64,000 bases of DNA from JAQUOA01 sp037443785 (lineage in GTDB: Bacteria; Bacteroidota; Ignavibacteria; UBA10030; UBA8401), in NCBI GenBank assembly GCA_037443785.1, contig JBBINR010000006.1:1-64000 (forward strand), in the 5' to 3' direction. A program made the position numbers and the translations under genes. The notes beneath the pieces were generated by a model. The model was given only the letters and a program-made list of their open reading frames with translations. It did not search any database and was not told where the DNA came from. How positions within the stretch are numbered: the stretch's first letter is position 1; every line of letters begins with the position of its first letter. Below are positions 40,371 to 49,559 of the stretch, one piece after another.

Positions 40371-42509
40371 ATGAGATACATTCTGTGCATGCTGCTTGCT
40401 GTTTCATTTGTGCTTCCGGCTCAAACGATCCTATCCCCCAACAAAAAACTGACGATGACATTTTCTGTCTCGAAAGACAGTGTGCCGACGTACCAATTAT
40501 CGTTTGGAGCAAAGTCGGTAATTCTGCCGAGCAGACTCGGGCTTCAACTTAAAGATGAACCGTCATTTCTCGGCGGATTTGTTGTCGCAAAGATTGAATC
40601 GTCAGTAGTGGATAATTCATGGAACCCAGTCTGGGGCGAAGTGAAAACGATCAAAAACAATTACCGTGAATTGAAAATTACACTGCAGCAACCCTCGCTG
40701 AAAAATCGGACAATGCTTCTAACGTTCCGTTTATTCGATGTAGGTTTGGCGTTTCGATACGAATTCCCACTGCAGGATCAGTTGAATTATTTTACCGTTG
40801 CGGATGAAGCAACGCAATTTGCGCTCACCGGCGAGCATTCGGCATTTTGGATTCCGGGTGATTTCGATACGAACGAATATCCTTACAGCCACACAAAGCT
40901 GAGCGAAGTCGATGCAAGCAAAGGAAGAAACGTCACAGAAATTTTTACACGCAATCCGGTCGGTGCCAATGTTACGCAAACTCCATTGATGATGAAATCT
41001 GCTGATGGGCTTTATATCAATATATTTGAAGCCGCACTCATCAACTATCCCGCAATGTGCGTTGAGATCAATCAGAAAAATTTTGTTCTTACTGCCGACC
41101 TTGCGCCGGATGCTATCGGCAACAAAGCGTACTTGCAGACTCCCTTCACCACACCGTGGCGCACTATTATGGTAAGCGATAAGGCAACGGACATCCTTGC
41201 ATCAAAAATGATTTTAAATCTTAATGAACCAAGCAAGCTCGATGATGTCAGCTGGATCAAGCCGACAAAATTTATCGGTGTATGGTGGGAATTACATGTG
41301 GGAAAATCGTCGTGGAATTATTCCGACACAAATAATGTGAAAATCGGAATCACTGATTGGAAAAGCTTGAAGCCAAACGGCAAGCATGGTGCAACAACCG
41401 AGCGAACGAAATTCTATATCGACTTTGCCGCGAAACACGGATTCGACGGAGTGCTTGTTGAAGGATGGGATGTCGGCTGGGAAGATTGGTTTGGAAAATG
41501 GAAAGAGAATGTCTTCGACTTCGTCACACCGTATCCCGACTTTGATGTTGATGCGCTCCAAAAATATGCCGCCGAAAAAGATGTGAAGCTCATCATGCAT
41601 CACGAAACATCCGCATCCGTTACTAATTACGAACGGCGAATGGACGAAGCATACACGTTTATGAAACAACATGGCTACGATGCGGTGAAGACCGGTTACG
41701 TTGGAAGAATTATTCCGCGCGGAGAATTTCACGACGGACAATGGATGGTAAATCATTATATTCGCGTCGCAGAAAAAACTGCGAAATATCATATCATGGT
41801 CGATATGCACGAGCCTGTTCGCCCCACCGGATTGCAGCGCACGTATCCGAACTGGCTTGCTTGCGAAGCGGCGCGCGGAAATGAATTCAACGCGTGGAGC
41901 CAGGGAAATCAGCCCGATCATGAAACAATTCTTCCTTTCACACGCCTGCTCGGCGGACCGATGGACTACACGCCGGGAATTTTTGAAATCAAAATGAGTT
42001 ATTACGATCCTGCAAAGAAAGAACAGGTCCATACGACATTGGTAAAACAAATGGCGCTCTATGTCACGATGTACAGCCCGCTGCAAATGGCGGCAGATCT
42101 TCCGGAAAGTTACGAGAGACATCTCGACGCATTTCAATTTATCAAGGACGTGCCGGTAGATTGGGATGACTCACAATATCTCGAAGCGGAACCGGGTGAT
42201 TATGTCACTGTCGCACGCAAAGCAAAAGGAAAAAATGAATGGTATCTCGGTGCAATCACCGATGAAAACGGACGAACAGCAACGGCGGCATTAAGTTTCC
42301 TCGATGCAAAACAGAAATATGTTGCCACCATTTATGCCGATGCAGCAAATGCCGATTGGCAAAAAAATCCGATGGCATACCAAATTTCGTCTTCCATCGT
42401 CACCGCAAAAACACTATTGAAATTGAAACTCGCTCCCGGCGGCGGCGCTGCCGTCAGCATTACACCGGCGACAAAAGAGGATGAGAAAAAATTAAAAGGA
42501 TATAAATAA
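40371..42509 (+). CDS. Glycoside hydrolase family 97, probable inverting alpha-glucosidase (SusB-like)
   Basis: From ATG 40371 the 712-residue protein has a signal peptide (MRYILCMLLAVSFVLPAQT), an N-terminal beta-supersandwich domain, a TIM barrel and a C-terminal beta domain. Glu412 (HHETSAS), Glu481 (VDMHEPVRPTG) and Glu505 (ARGNEF) have spacings 69 and 24, the same as Glu439, Glu508 and Glu532 of Bacteroides SusB. That supports the inverting, calcium-dependent branch of GH97. It should act in the periplasm on alpha-glucans. Frames extending upstream to 40230 run through a repeat and lack a signal peptide at their start. Confidence 0.9.
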   Translation: MRYILCMLLAVSFVLPAQTILSPNKKLTMTFSVSKDSVPTYQLSFGAKSVILPSRLGLQLKDEPSFLGGFVVAKIESSVVDNSWNPVWGEVKTIKNNYRELKITLQQPSLKNRTMLLTFRLFDVGLAFRYEFPLQDQLNYFTVADEATQFALTGEHSAFWIPGDFDTNEYPYSHTKLSEVDASKGRNVTEIFTRNPVGANVTQTPLMMKSADGLYINIFEAALINYPAMCVEINQKNFVLTADLAPDAIGNKAYLQTPFTTPWRTIMVSDKATDILASKMILNLNEPSKLDDVSWIKPTKFIGVWWELHVGKSSWNYSDTNNVKIGITDWKSLKPNGKHGATTERTKFYIDFAAKHGFDGVLVEGWDVGWEDWFGKWKENVFDFVTPYPDFDVDALQKYAAEKDVKLIMHHETSASVTNYERRMDEAYTFMKQHGYDAVKTGYVGRIIPRGEFHDGQWMVNHYIRVAEKTAKYHIMVDMHEPVRPTGLQRTYPNWLACEAARGNEFNAWSQGNQPDHETILPFTRLLGGPMDYTPGIFEIKMSYYDPAKKEQVHTTLVKQMALYVTMYSPLQMAADLPESYERHLDAFQFIKDVPVDWDDSQYLEAEPGDYVTVARKAKGKNEWYLGAITDENGRTATAALSFLDAKQKYVATIYADAANADWQKNPMAYQISSSIVTAKTLLKLKLAPGGGAAVSITPATKEDEKKLKGYK

Positions 42510-42539
42510 AGCCGTTTTAAAACTAAAAATGAACGATAG

Positions 42540-42564
42540 ATTCCCGCTAAAAACATGCGGGAAT
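42540..42564. terminator. Palindrome after GH97 gene
   Basis: ATTCCCGC pairs with GCGGGAAT around a 9-base loop. No U tract follows, so it may be a short repetitive palindrome rather than a terminator. Confidence 0.4.
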
Positions 42565-42580
42565 GACATCCTGTAACAAT

Positions 42581-43189
42581 ATGAAATTCTTGTCTATCAT
42601 TATCGTGAGTTGTCTATTTCTTTCCTGCGGAAAGATGTATTCGCCCGAAGAAAAAATCTACATCGCATCTGTACAAAAGTCGCGTCAGACAAAAGACGAT
42701 TTCATGAAGAATGATCCTTCTTCTCCGTTTAAGAGGGATTCACTCTCTCATTTTTCTCCGTTGAAATATTTCGACGTCGATCCTGATTTCAAATTCACCA
42801 GCGTGCTGCATGAATTTGATCAAAAGGATACGGTCATTATTCTCGGAACAAAGGGCGAAGAACGAAAAACAGTGAAGTTCGGATATTTGCTGTGGAAATT
42901 TCGAGGAAAAGAATATCGTATTAACGTCTATAAAGGGTTCACTCGCTCCGGGCAGGAATATTACAGCATTTGGTTTACGGATCGAACAACCGGAAAAACA
43001 ACGTATCATGTCGGACGGTATATTGATTTTGAATTAAATCCGGATAAAAATCATCTCTACACCATCGATTTCAATGACGCATACAGCCCCTACTGTTCAT
43101 ACAGTTCGTCATATTCTTGCGCCGTTCCATCGAAAGAAGATTTTATCGACGTCGCCATCGAAGCAGGAGAAAAAAGTTTTCACGATTAA
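42581..43189 (+). CDS. Lipoprotein of unknown function
   Basis: The protein starts at ATG 42581 with MKFLSIIIVSCLFLSCGKMY, a lipoprotein signal with lipobox FLSC. The rest is a soluble beta-rich domain (YLLWKFRGKEYRINVYKGFT, YYSIWFTDRTTGKTTYHVG) of about 180 residues. I recognise no family; similar small DUF1684-type proteins share the GKEYRINVY pattern, so membership there is possible. Confidence 0.6.
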   Translation: MKFLSIIIVSCLFLSCGKMYSPEEKIYIASVQKSRQTKDDFMKNDPSSPFKRDSLSHFSPLKYFDVDPDFKFTSVLHEFDQKDTVIILGTKGEERKTVKFGYLLWKFRGKEYRINVYKGFTRSGQEYYSIWFTDRTTGKTTYHVGRYIDFELNPDKNHLYTIDFNDAYSPYCSYSSSYSCAVPSKEDFIDVAIEAGEKSFHD

Positions 43190-43220
43190 ATGTTTCATTC
43201 CATGAACGGAGATTTCGCCT

Positions 43221-43583
43221 ATGGATTCGAACGATACTCTTGCCGCTGTTGGCAAATTCAACGAAGCGTTTAACAGCCACAACATCGATGCCATTATGCG
43301 GTTGATGACCGATGATTGTCTCTTTGAAAATACCTCTCCTTCTCCCGACGGAACAACATATGAAGGCACGCTGTCTGTGCGGACGTACTGGGAGCAATTT
43401 TTTCGTAATTCCCCGACAGCTCGATTCGAAACCGAAGAAATAATTGCGTGCGGCGATCGATGCATCGTCCGCTGGATCTACCATAAGCTCAAGGATGGGC
43501 ACCCATGGCATCTACGCGGCATTGATGTGTTTCGCGTCCGCGGCGGAAAAATTTCTGAAAAACTATCCTACGTCAAAGGATAA
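43221..43583 (+). CDS. SnoaL-like / NTF2-fold protein
   Basis: The 120-residue protein shows the SnoaL-like pattern: AAVGKFNEAFNSHNIDAIMR, LMTDDCLFENTSPSPDG, GTLSVRTYWEQFF, and HLRGIDVFRVRGGKISEKLS. This NTF2 fold forms a small cone used for ligand binding or simple catalysis; the substrate cannot be predicted. It lies 32 bases after the lipoprotein and 6 bases before the CorA-like gene. Confidence 0.82.
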   Translation: MDSNDTLAAVGKFNEAFNSHNIDAIMRLMTDDCLFENTSPSPDGTTYEGTLSVRTYWEQFFRNSPTARFETEEIIACGDRCIVRWIYHKLKDGHPWHLRGIDVFRVRGGKISEKLSYVKG

Positions 43584-43588
43584 ACATC

Positions 43589-44569
43589 ATGATCAAGCAA
43601 TTTTCCATCTCGAATAACACGCTCGTCGAAGCAGACGATGGTGTCGTCATTATTTCAATCAATCCAAGCCAGGGTGAGCGCTCATCATTGTGCGCTGCCT
43701 ATCATATCGATGAACATACACTTTCATCGGCGCTTGATCCGGACGAAGTTTCGCGTTTTGAATTTTCGGACGATGTCGCTTCACTCATCTGGAAGCATCC
43801 GCTGAATTGTTCCAGTAAAGATAATTTTTATTTCAATGTCGGCTCGATGGGACTCTTCCTGACACAACACCAGCTTATTGTTGTGATGATGGATGATATG
43901 CAGCTGGTCGGAACAACCGTTCGCCCGATGAAATTTTCCACTCCGCTGGAATTACTTCTGGTCATGCTTCTGGAAACAATCCAGCATTACCTCGATCACT
44001 TAAAAGTCATTAAGATGATTGCCCACGATCTTCAAAAACGCATCAACATGTCGATGGAAAATGATCATCTGATTCAGATGTTCAATCTCAGCGAAAGTTT
44101 GGTGTACTATGTCAATGCCATCAGTGCAAACGGCATCGCCCTCGGACGGCTCTATTCTCACATCATCAAGATCCACGCCGGCGAACATATCAATGAAATG
44201 ATCGACGACATCGTCATTGAGAATAATCAATGTTACAAGCAGGCGGAAATTTATTCGATGGTATTTTCCGGCATGATGGATGCACGCGGATCGCTCGTGA
44301 ACAACAATATGAGCATGCTGTTGAAGAATCTTACCATCATCAACATTGTGTTTCTTCCGTTGAATCTCATCGCCGGAATCGGCGGGATGTCGGAATTCAG
44401 CATGATGACGCAGGGAGTCGATTGGCGCGTTTCTTATGCGCTGTTCATGATCGCCATGGTTGCGATCGGATGGTTTACCGCCTACATGCTCGGGAAATTG
44501 AATTTTATGAAACTCAATCCATTCGATGTTTTTCGGTTTAAACGGAATAAAGCCCGGAAACACCCGTAA
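43589..44569 (+). CDS. CorA-like divalent metal transporter with altered GMN motif
   Basis: The 326-residue protein has the CorA layout: a cytoplasmic alpha/beta domain, a long helix (LLLVMLLETIQHYLDHLKVI, with later NMSMLLKNLTIINIVFLPLN) and two C-terminal membrane helices. CorA proteins normally carry Y-G-M-N at the end of the first membrane helix. Here the matching place reads LIAGIGGMSEFSMM, so the canonical selectivity motif is absent. It may carry a different metal or export one. The C-terminus is basic, as in the family. Confidence 0.8.
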   Translation: MIKQFSISNNTLVEADDGVVIISINPSQGERSSLCAAYHIDEHTLSSALDPDEVSRFEFSDDVASLIWKHPLNCSSKDNFYFNVGSMGLFLTQHQLIVVMMDDMQLVGTTVRPMKFSTPLELLLVMLLETIQHYLDHLKVIKMIAHDLQKRINMSMENDHLIQMFNLSESLVYYVNAISANGIALGRLYSHIIKIHAGEHINEMIDDIVIENNQCYKQAEIYSMVFSGMMDARGSLVNNNMSMLLKNLTIINIVFLPLNLIAGIGGMSEFSMMTQGVDWRVSYALFMIAMVAIGWFTAYMLGKLNFMKLNPFDVFRFKRNKARKHP

Positions 44570-44732
44570 CACGGCATCAAAAAGTGATTACTATCAAGGT
44601 ATTCCCGGCAGACCCACATCACATTTCTTGACAATCGTGCAAATACGAATCGGCACCTGTTGAACCATTCACATAATTTTTCTACCTTTGATTCGCTTAA
44701 TAACCGTTCAAAAAAAATAGCGCCTACTTTTC

Positions 44733-46061
44733 ATGAGCAGGAAAAACAGCACAAAAATTCTTATCGTCGATGATTCTGATGAATTGCGTTTCATCATGAA
44801 AAGTTATATTGCGGAAGAAGGATATTCTGTCGAAGCGGTTGCGAGCGGTGAAGAATGTTTGGAAAAAGTTCGGACAATACGGCCGGATGTCATTCTGCTC
44901 GATATTATGATGCCGGGCATTCACGGCTTTGACGTTTTGAAGCATTTGAAAACTGATGCAGCAACCTCCGCCATCAATGTAATTATGTGTTCGGCAAAAG
45001 ATTACAAACCGGAAAAGGATCTCGCTTTCCAGCAGGGGGCGTACGGCTATATTGCAAAACCGTTCAGCAAAGAAGAACTCATCGCTGTTATCAATGAATG
45101 TGTTGATCAATCCCCATCAGCGGCGACGCAAGCAGCGCAGCCCGCGAAACGCACCGAAGAGCGCTACAATGTGTCGGTAAACAGCACAAAGCCGTTTCTG
45201 CATTTCTGGGGAACGCGCGGATCGATTCCCGTGAGCGGATCGTCGTTCGTTCGCCACGGCGGCAACACACCTTCCCTTGAAATCAACGACGGACAGTCGA
45301 CCATTATCATCGATGCAGGAACAGGGATTCGCGAGCTTGGAATAAAATTGATGAAAGAGCCGCCGCAGCCGCTGCATCTCTTTATCGGACACACACATTG
45401 GGATCATATTCAGGGATTTCCATTTTTCACGCCCGCCTATCGCCCCGGAACATCGCTGACCGTCTACGGCGCATCCGGATTCGGGAAAGATCTGAAATCG
45501 ATCTTCAGCGGACAGCTCGACGCCGATTATTTTCCCGTGCAGCTCGAAGATTTTCCGAGCACCATCAGTTTTAAGCAGCTGACGGAAAATCCGATCGTCA
45601 TCGGAAAGACAAAAATTTCTTGGGAATACGTTCATCATCCCGGCGCGGCTGTTGGATTTAAATTTGAATTAGGAAAAAAGAAAATCGTTTATATCACCGA
45701 TAATGAATTTTTAAAAGGCTATCTCGGCAAGCCGAATGTCGGCGAGATCAGTCAAGAAATGCTTTCGCGGTACGACAGCCTCATCCAATTCATTAAAGAT
45801 GCCGACGTGCTCATTTCGGAATCGCAATACACCAACGACGAATACCCGAACAAAATCGGCTGGGGGCACACAATGCTTTCCAACGGATGCCTGCTCTGCA
45901 AACTTGGAAACGTAAAACGATGGATCGTTACGCATCACGATCCGATGCACACCGACGATTTTCTGAGTCATAAACTGCAGTTGACACACCAGATACTCGA
46001 TTCGATCGAATACTCCATTCCAGTTTCTCACGCGTTTGACGGGATGACGGAATTCTTTTAG
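44733..46061 (+). CDS. Response regulator receiver fused to metallo-beta-lactamase-fold hydrolase
   Basis: Residues 1-130 are a receiver domain: LIVDDSDELR, the phospho-acceptor Asp57 in LLDIMMPG, and Lys in YIAKPFSKEEL. Residues about 160-442 are a metallo-hydrolase: FWGTRGSIPVSG, the HTHWDH metal motif, EYVHHPGAAVGFKFE, YITDNEFL and VTHHDPMHTDD. The second domain resembles the phosphodiesterase-type MBL proteins that hydrolyse cyclic nucleotides or similar phosphodiesters. Phosphorylation would control an enzymatic output instead of DNA binding. No histidine kinase gene is adjacent. Confidence 0.85.
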   Translation: MSRKNSTKILIVDDSDELRFIMKSYIAEEGYSVEAVASGEECLEKVRTIRPDVILLDIMMPGIHGFDVLKHLKTDAATSAINVIMCSAKDYKPEKDLAFQQGAYGYIAKPFSKEELIAVINECVDQSPSAATQAAQPAKRTEERYNVSVNSTKPFLHFWGTRGSIPVSGSSFVRHGGNTPSLEINDGQSTIIIDAGTGIRELGIKLMKEPPQPLHLFIGHTHWDHIQGFPFFTPAYRPGTSLTVYGASGFGKDLKSIFSGQLDADYFPVQLEDFPSTISFKQLTENPIVIGKTKISWEYVHHPGAAVGFKFELGKKKIVYITDNEFLKGYLGKPNVGEISQEMLSRYDSLIQFIKDADVLISESQYTNDEYPNKIGWGHTMLSNGCLLCKLGNVKRWIVTHHDPMHTDDFLSHKLQLTHQILDSIEYSIPVSHAFDGMTEFF

Positions 46062-46106
46062 ACCGCATTCATTACATTCTCTGCATAAAAAAATCGTTGT
46101 ACATTC

Positions 46107-46991
46107 ATGAATCTTTTGCACACATATAAAAAATTACTTGCGGCATACACTCACGAAAATCTGCACACGATCACGGCAAAGATTATTGATCTGTACAAGA
46201 ACAAACAATACAACGCACTGCAGAAAATTATGAGCATTGCCTCCGGCGAATCGGATGCGCAAGAGTCTCAACCCAGCAAAGCATTTTATAAATTGATGAT
46301 GATCTACCATCCGGATCGGATCAATTATTACGTCGGAGAAATCGAAAAGCATTATCACACAAAGAATGCCGAAGCACTGAATCGATACGTGCATATTTTT
46401 TCGGCGCTCGATCTTGCCCAGACGCTGATCGTTCTCAAAAAACCATCGCCAGAAATCGAAAGCGAGGACGAATACCGATGGCAGGATCCAAGCAATAGAT
46501 TTTATGATGACGAAAACGAGTACGACGATTTCATCGACGATGTGGAACCTGCGCAGTACGGCACCGATTTTTATTCCGTGCTAAAGCAAAGCATCTACGG
46601 ACATAAGAATGTCGATCTTCCCTTTTATTATTTGGAAGAGCTCGACTCGCTCGATCTTTCCGGCTACGGTATTGAAAACTTGGACGGCGTACAGCATTGC
46701 ATTCATGTCTCTGTGCTCGATCTGTCTCATAACGAGATCATCGATATCGGCGAGCTTTCTCAGCTTCCCTTCCTGCAGGAAGTTTTTCTCTCCGATAATC
46801 TCATCGGCTATATCGATTCGCTCAGCTTCGCCAAAGACCTCCGCATTGTCGATCTTTCCGAAAACAGGATCGACGACATTTCTCCTCTGCTCGATTTGCA
46901 GCGGCTGGAATATGTAAATCTTCTCGGCAATCCGGCTCCGGTACAGCAAATCAATTTCCTGCGCCGAAAAGGGATTGTTGTTGTCTTTTAA
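46107..46991 (+). CDS. Leucine-rich repeat protein
   Basis: The 294-residue protein has a helical N-terminal half with acidic linker (DDENEYDDFIDDVEPAQYG) and, from about residue 185, four SDS22-type leucine-rich repeats: LDLSGYGIENLDGVQHC, LDLSHNEIIDIGELSQL, VFLSDNLIGYIDSLSFA, VDLSENRIDDISPLLDL. It ends in a capping motif (LEYVNLLGNPAPVQQI). No signal peptide is present, so it is probably a cytoplasmic protein-binding factor. It follows the receiver-MBL gene by 45 bases and may share its transcript. Confidence 0.78.
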   Translation: MNLLHTYKKLLAAYTHENLHTITAKIIDLYKNKQYNALQKIMSIASGESDAQESQPSKAFYKLMMIYHPDRINYYVGEIEKHYHTKNAEALNRYVHIFSALDLAQTLIVLKKPSPEIESEDEYRWQDPSNRFYDDENEYDDFIDDVEPAQYGTDFYSVLKQSIYGHKNVDLPFYYLEELDSLDLSGYGIENLDGVQHCIHVSVLDLSHNEIIDIGELSQLPFLQEVFLSDNLIGYIDSLSFAKDLRIVDLSENRIDDISPLLDLQRLEYVNLLGNPAPVQQINFLRRKGIVVVF

Positions 46992-47281
46992 ATTCTACCG
47001 CTGTCTTTTTTCCGTAACAATAGAGTGCATGCTCATTGTAACGATATAACCTCCCACTTTTTCCTTCATATAGAAAATTTGTTATTCGCTCTTCCATTGT
47101 AATTTCTACACATCAAAAAGCTTCCGTAAATATTGCTTTCTTTAGCGCTCCGAAAATATTTTAAATATTTTTTCTCTCACGAGTCCGATTTCACGTTTTT
47201 GACAGTATAAATATACATAGGGGATTCTCTCGTCCAAAAACCAGCCTCATCATCAAAAAAATTTATGAAAGGAGTGTGTCT
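46992..47281. other. 290-base intergenic region
   Basis: The stretch is AT-rich with no open frame of note and no strong hairpin. AAAGGAGTG near its end is the ribosome binding site of the 47282 gene. A promoter for that gene is expected here, but I cannot define one confidently. Confidence 0.4.
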
Positions 47282-47950
47282 ATGAACGCACTGGTAAATT
47301 TTTTTAAACGACCTATCGTGCAGGCCACCATCATCGGAGCGTTCGGCGGAATGGCACCAAAACTTGTCGATCTTGTTCCGAAGCTTTTCGCAAATCAGTT
47401 CCCCTCAATGGGAATGATTTACGGGTTTTTACTTTTGGCACTGTTCGGAGCGATCATTATCATCGTGTACCACGAAGAAAATCTTCAGAAGGCGTTAATC
47501 CTTGGCGCAGGCGCCCCGGCACTTATTTCGGCATTGATCTCGCAAGCAGCCCCCACACAAAATGCCTCGGGGTATTTTCTACCATTCAATATTTCAATCG
47601 TTTCGACTGCGTACGCTCAAGAGCAGCCGAAAATAGATACGGTAAAGTTTGTCGTCACCCAGGATGAAAGTTCGGTGAAACTTAATACGCTCTGGATCCG
47701 CGCGGACTCAACGACCCTCGACGAATACAAGCAAAAAGGAGATACGCTCATTGTTACGTATCCTTCAGAGGCAAAAGAAATCATGATCAATCTGCCGACC
47801 GAAGGAAATGGTGTGGTATATCCCGTCTCACAATTTTCCAAAACAAAAGTTCACCAATTAAAAATTTCAAACGACCAGCAGACAAAAGATTTCTGGCAGA
47901 CATTTGGCGGCAAGTCGGTACCACAATACAAACTTGAAAAAAAGAAGTGA
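47282..47950 (+). CDS. Membrane protein of unknown function
   Basis: The protein (222 residues from ATG 47282 behind AAAGGAG) has hydrophobic segments at about 11-28, 42-62 and 70-88. A soluble region follows beginning with a second processing-like motif (STAYAQEQP) and continuing as a beta-rich domain of about 115 residues. It would present this domain outside the cytoplasm. It heads a series of plus-strand genes to 50708. Confidence 0.5.
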   Translation: MNALVNFFKRPIVQATIIGAFGGMAPKLVDLVPKLFANQFPSMGMIYGFLLLALFGAIIIIVYHEENLQKALILGAGAPALISALISQAAPTQNASGYFLPFNISIVSTAYAQEQPKIDTVKFVVTQDESSVKLNTLWIRADSTTLDEYKQKGDTLIVTYPSEAKEIMINLPTEGNGVVYPVSQFSKTKVHQLKISNDQQTKDFWQTFGGKSVPQYKLEKKK

Positions 47951-48005
47951 CGTTTCTTAATAAAACTTGTTGCGAAAAAAATTTCAACATAAGAGAAAAA
48001 TCGAT

Positions 48006-49295
48006 ATGTATTTACGAAAGCATACACTCTTCAGCGTTATCATCATGGCAACGGCATTCGTCTTCGGACATGCGAACGGACAAACCGTAGAAATATCGGA
48101 ACGTTTTCAGGCGGTCGCTCAACGCCTTATCCGGGAACATTTCAAGGATGTCGTGTTCAATGAGTTGAAGGATAACGATCCAATTTTGGCCGCCAGTACG
48201 TATGACCTGATCGACCGCATCGTATCTAACGATTCACTTCCCGAAATCAAAAAGCAGGTTATTGTCTCGATATTCGACTACCTGGAATTTTTGCATTTGC
48301 GCAACTATCTCAAGCGATCATTTCCAAAAAAATTGATCACAAAAAAGAGCAAGGAGATGATTACTGACGGCGAATATGACAAACTGATGAGCGTGTCAGG
48401 TTTGCTGATGTATAAATTTCTCGCTGACAGCACATTGATGGTAACATCGGACGGCATCACAAAAACGATCCTTCATTATAATAAGGATCTTCTTGCGTAC
48501 GATACTCTGCCGCATTCCCTTACTGCCGTAGAGTTCGATGGCTCAATCGCCGATTTCATGAGTGCGAACAAAGAATACATTCTCCAGACAATTCAATTTA
48601 ACGCTGCATTGAAGAATGTCATTGTCTCGTTAAGCATGGATGATTCAATCCTCAAGAAATTAAAAAGTCACTATGAGCTTATCACAACCAAAAATTTTCC
48701 CTCGAACGATGAATTCCTTGCGGCAGTGCAAGATACCGTAAAGCAATTACTTCTTGCACTTACGAACGAAGTTGGGCAATCCTATGGGAAACACTATTCC
48801 GACATGTTCATGATCATCGCGCCATATGTCAACTCCATGATCTTTCAGAAAATTAATCAACAACCGATCGATTACAGCCGGCAGCTTCTCATCGCCCTTG
48901 CACAAAAACTGGAAGAAATGTATGAACAGAACAAATCGAGATTCAAATATAAAATCGGTTTATGGTCAGGAATGTTTTTCAGCGGAACATCGTGGGATCC
49001 GCCGGGAACCTCGTATCCAGTCCTTTCATTTCGCATCAACGATCGCTTCCAATACACGGTATGCGATTGCCGGTCGGGCGAATGGTTTGTGTATCTTGGC
49101 GGATTTTCCGACATGTTCATTAAAGAACTTTCGAATAAAACGAATAACCGTTTCGGATATGCTGGCGCCGGAGTGACAATGAAAGCTGTTACGTTTGCCG
49201 TTTCTGCAACTGTTCCTGTTGATAAAGATGCCGCCGACATTGGCTTTGTCATCAGCCTGATGTATGATCTTCCAATTGAAAAGTTGTTAGAATAA
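48006..49295 (+). CDS. Exported protein of unknown function
   Basis: From ATG 48006 the 429-residue protein has a signal peptide (MYLRKHTLFSVIIMATAFVF then GHANG). A mainly helical domain of about 300 residues follows, and a C-terminal region of strands (YAGAGVTMKAVTFAVSATVP) that could be an outer-membrane barrel end. It lies 55 bases after the membrane protein gene. No family recognised. Confidence 0.5.
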   Translation: MYLRKHTLFSVIIMATAFVFGHANGQTVEISERFQAVAQRLIREHFKDVVFNELKDNDPILAASTYDLIDRIVSNDSLPEIKKQVIVSIFDYLEFLHLRNYLKRSFPKKLITKKSKEMITDGEYDKLMSVSGLLMYKFLADSTLMVTSDGITKTILHYNKDLLAYDTLPHSLTAVEFDGSIADFMSANKEYILQTIQFNAALKNVIVSLSMDDSILKKLKSHYELITTKNFPSNDEFLAAVQDTVKQLLLALTNEVGQSYGKHYSDMFMIIAPYVNSMIFQKINQQPIDYSRQLLIALAQKLEEMYEQNKSRFKYKIGLWSGMFFSGTSWDPPGTSYPVLSFRINDRFQYTVCDCRSGEWFVYLGGFSDMFIKELSNKTNNRFGYAGAGVTMKAVTFAVSATVPVDKDAADIGFVISLMYDLPIEKLLE

Positions 49296-49322
49296 TTTTT
49301 TCACCATTAGGAGTAAATAGTC

Positions 49323-49502
49323 ATGGATAAAAATACACCGACAAATCAAGTGCAGCCTCCTCCGGGACAGCATGTTGCAAACAGACGAACTGAAAGAGTC
49401 TGCAGAAATCATAAGATCGTTATTCAGGTGTGGGTCAGGTATTCTCCTCCGCTCTCCAATTGGATCCTTGAATCGGAAAATGAAACTGACGAACCGTGTT
49501 AA
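49323..49502 (+). CDS. Small hypothetical protein
   Basis: A 59-residue frame starts with ATG at 49323 behind TTAGGAG and reads MDKNTPTNQVQPPPGQHVAN, ending at 49502. The clear ribosome binding site is its main support. The second half is less convincing as protein, so a frame change or remnant is possible. Confidence 0.35.
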   Translation: MDKNTPTNQVQPPPGQHVANRRTERVCRNHKIVIQVWVRYSPPLSNWILESENETDEPC

Positions 49503-49559
49503 CTTTTTCCGTAATAATTACGACGACTCGTGTACAAAATCTTTCGAAAGAATTCTTCA

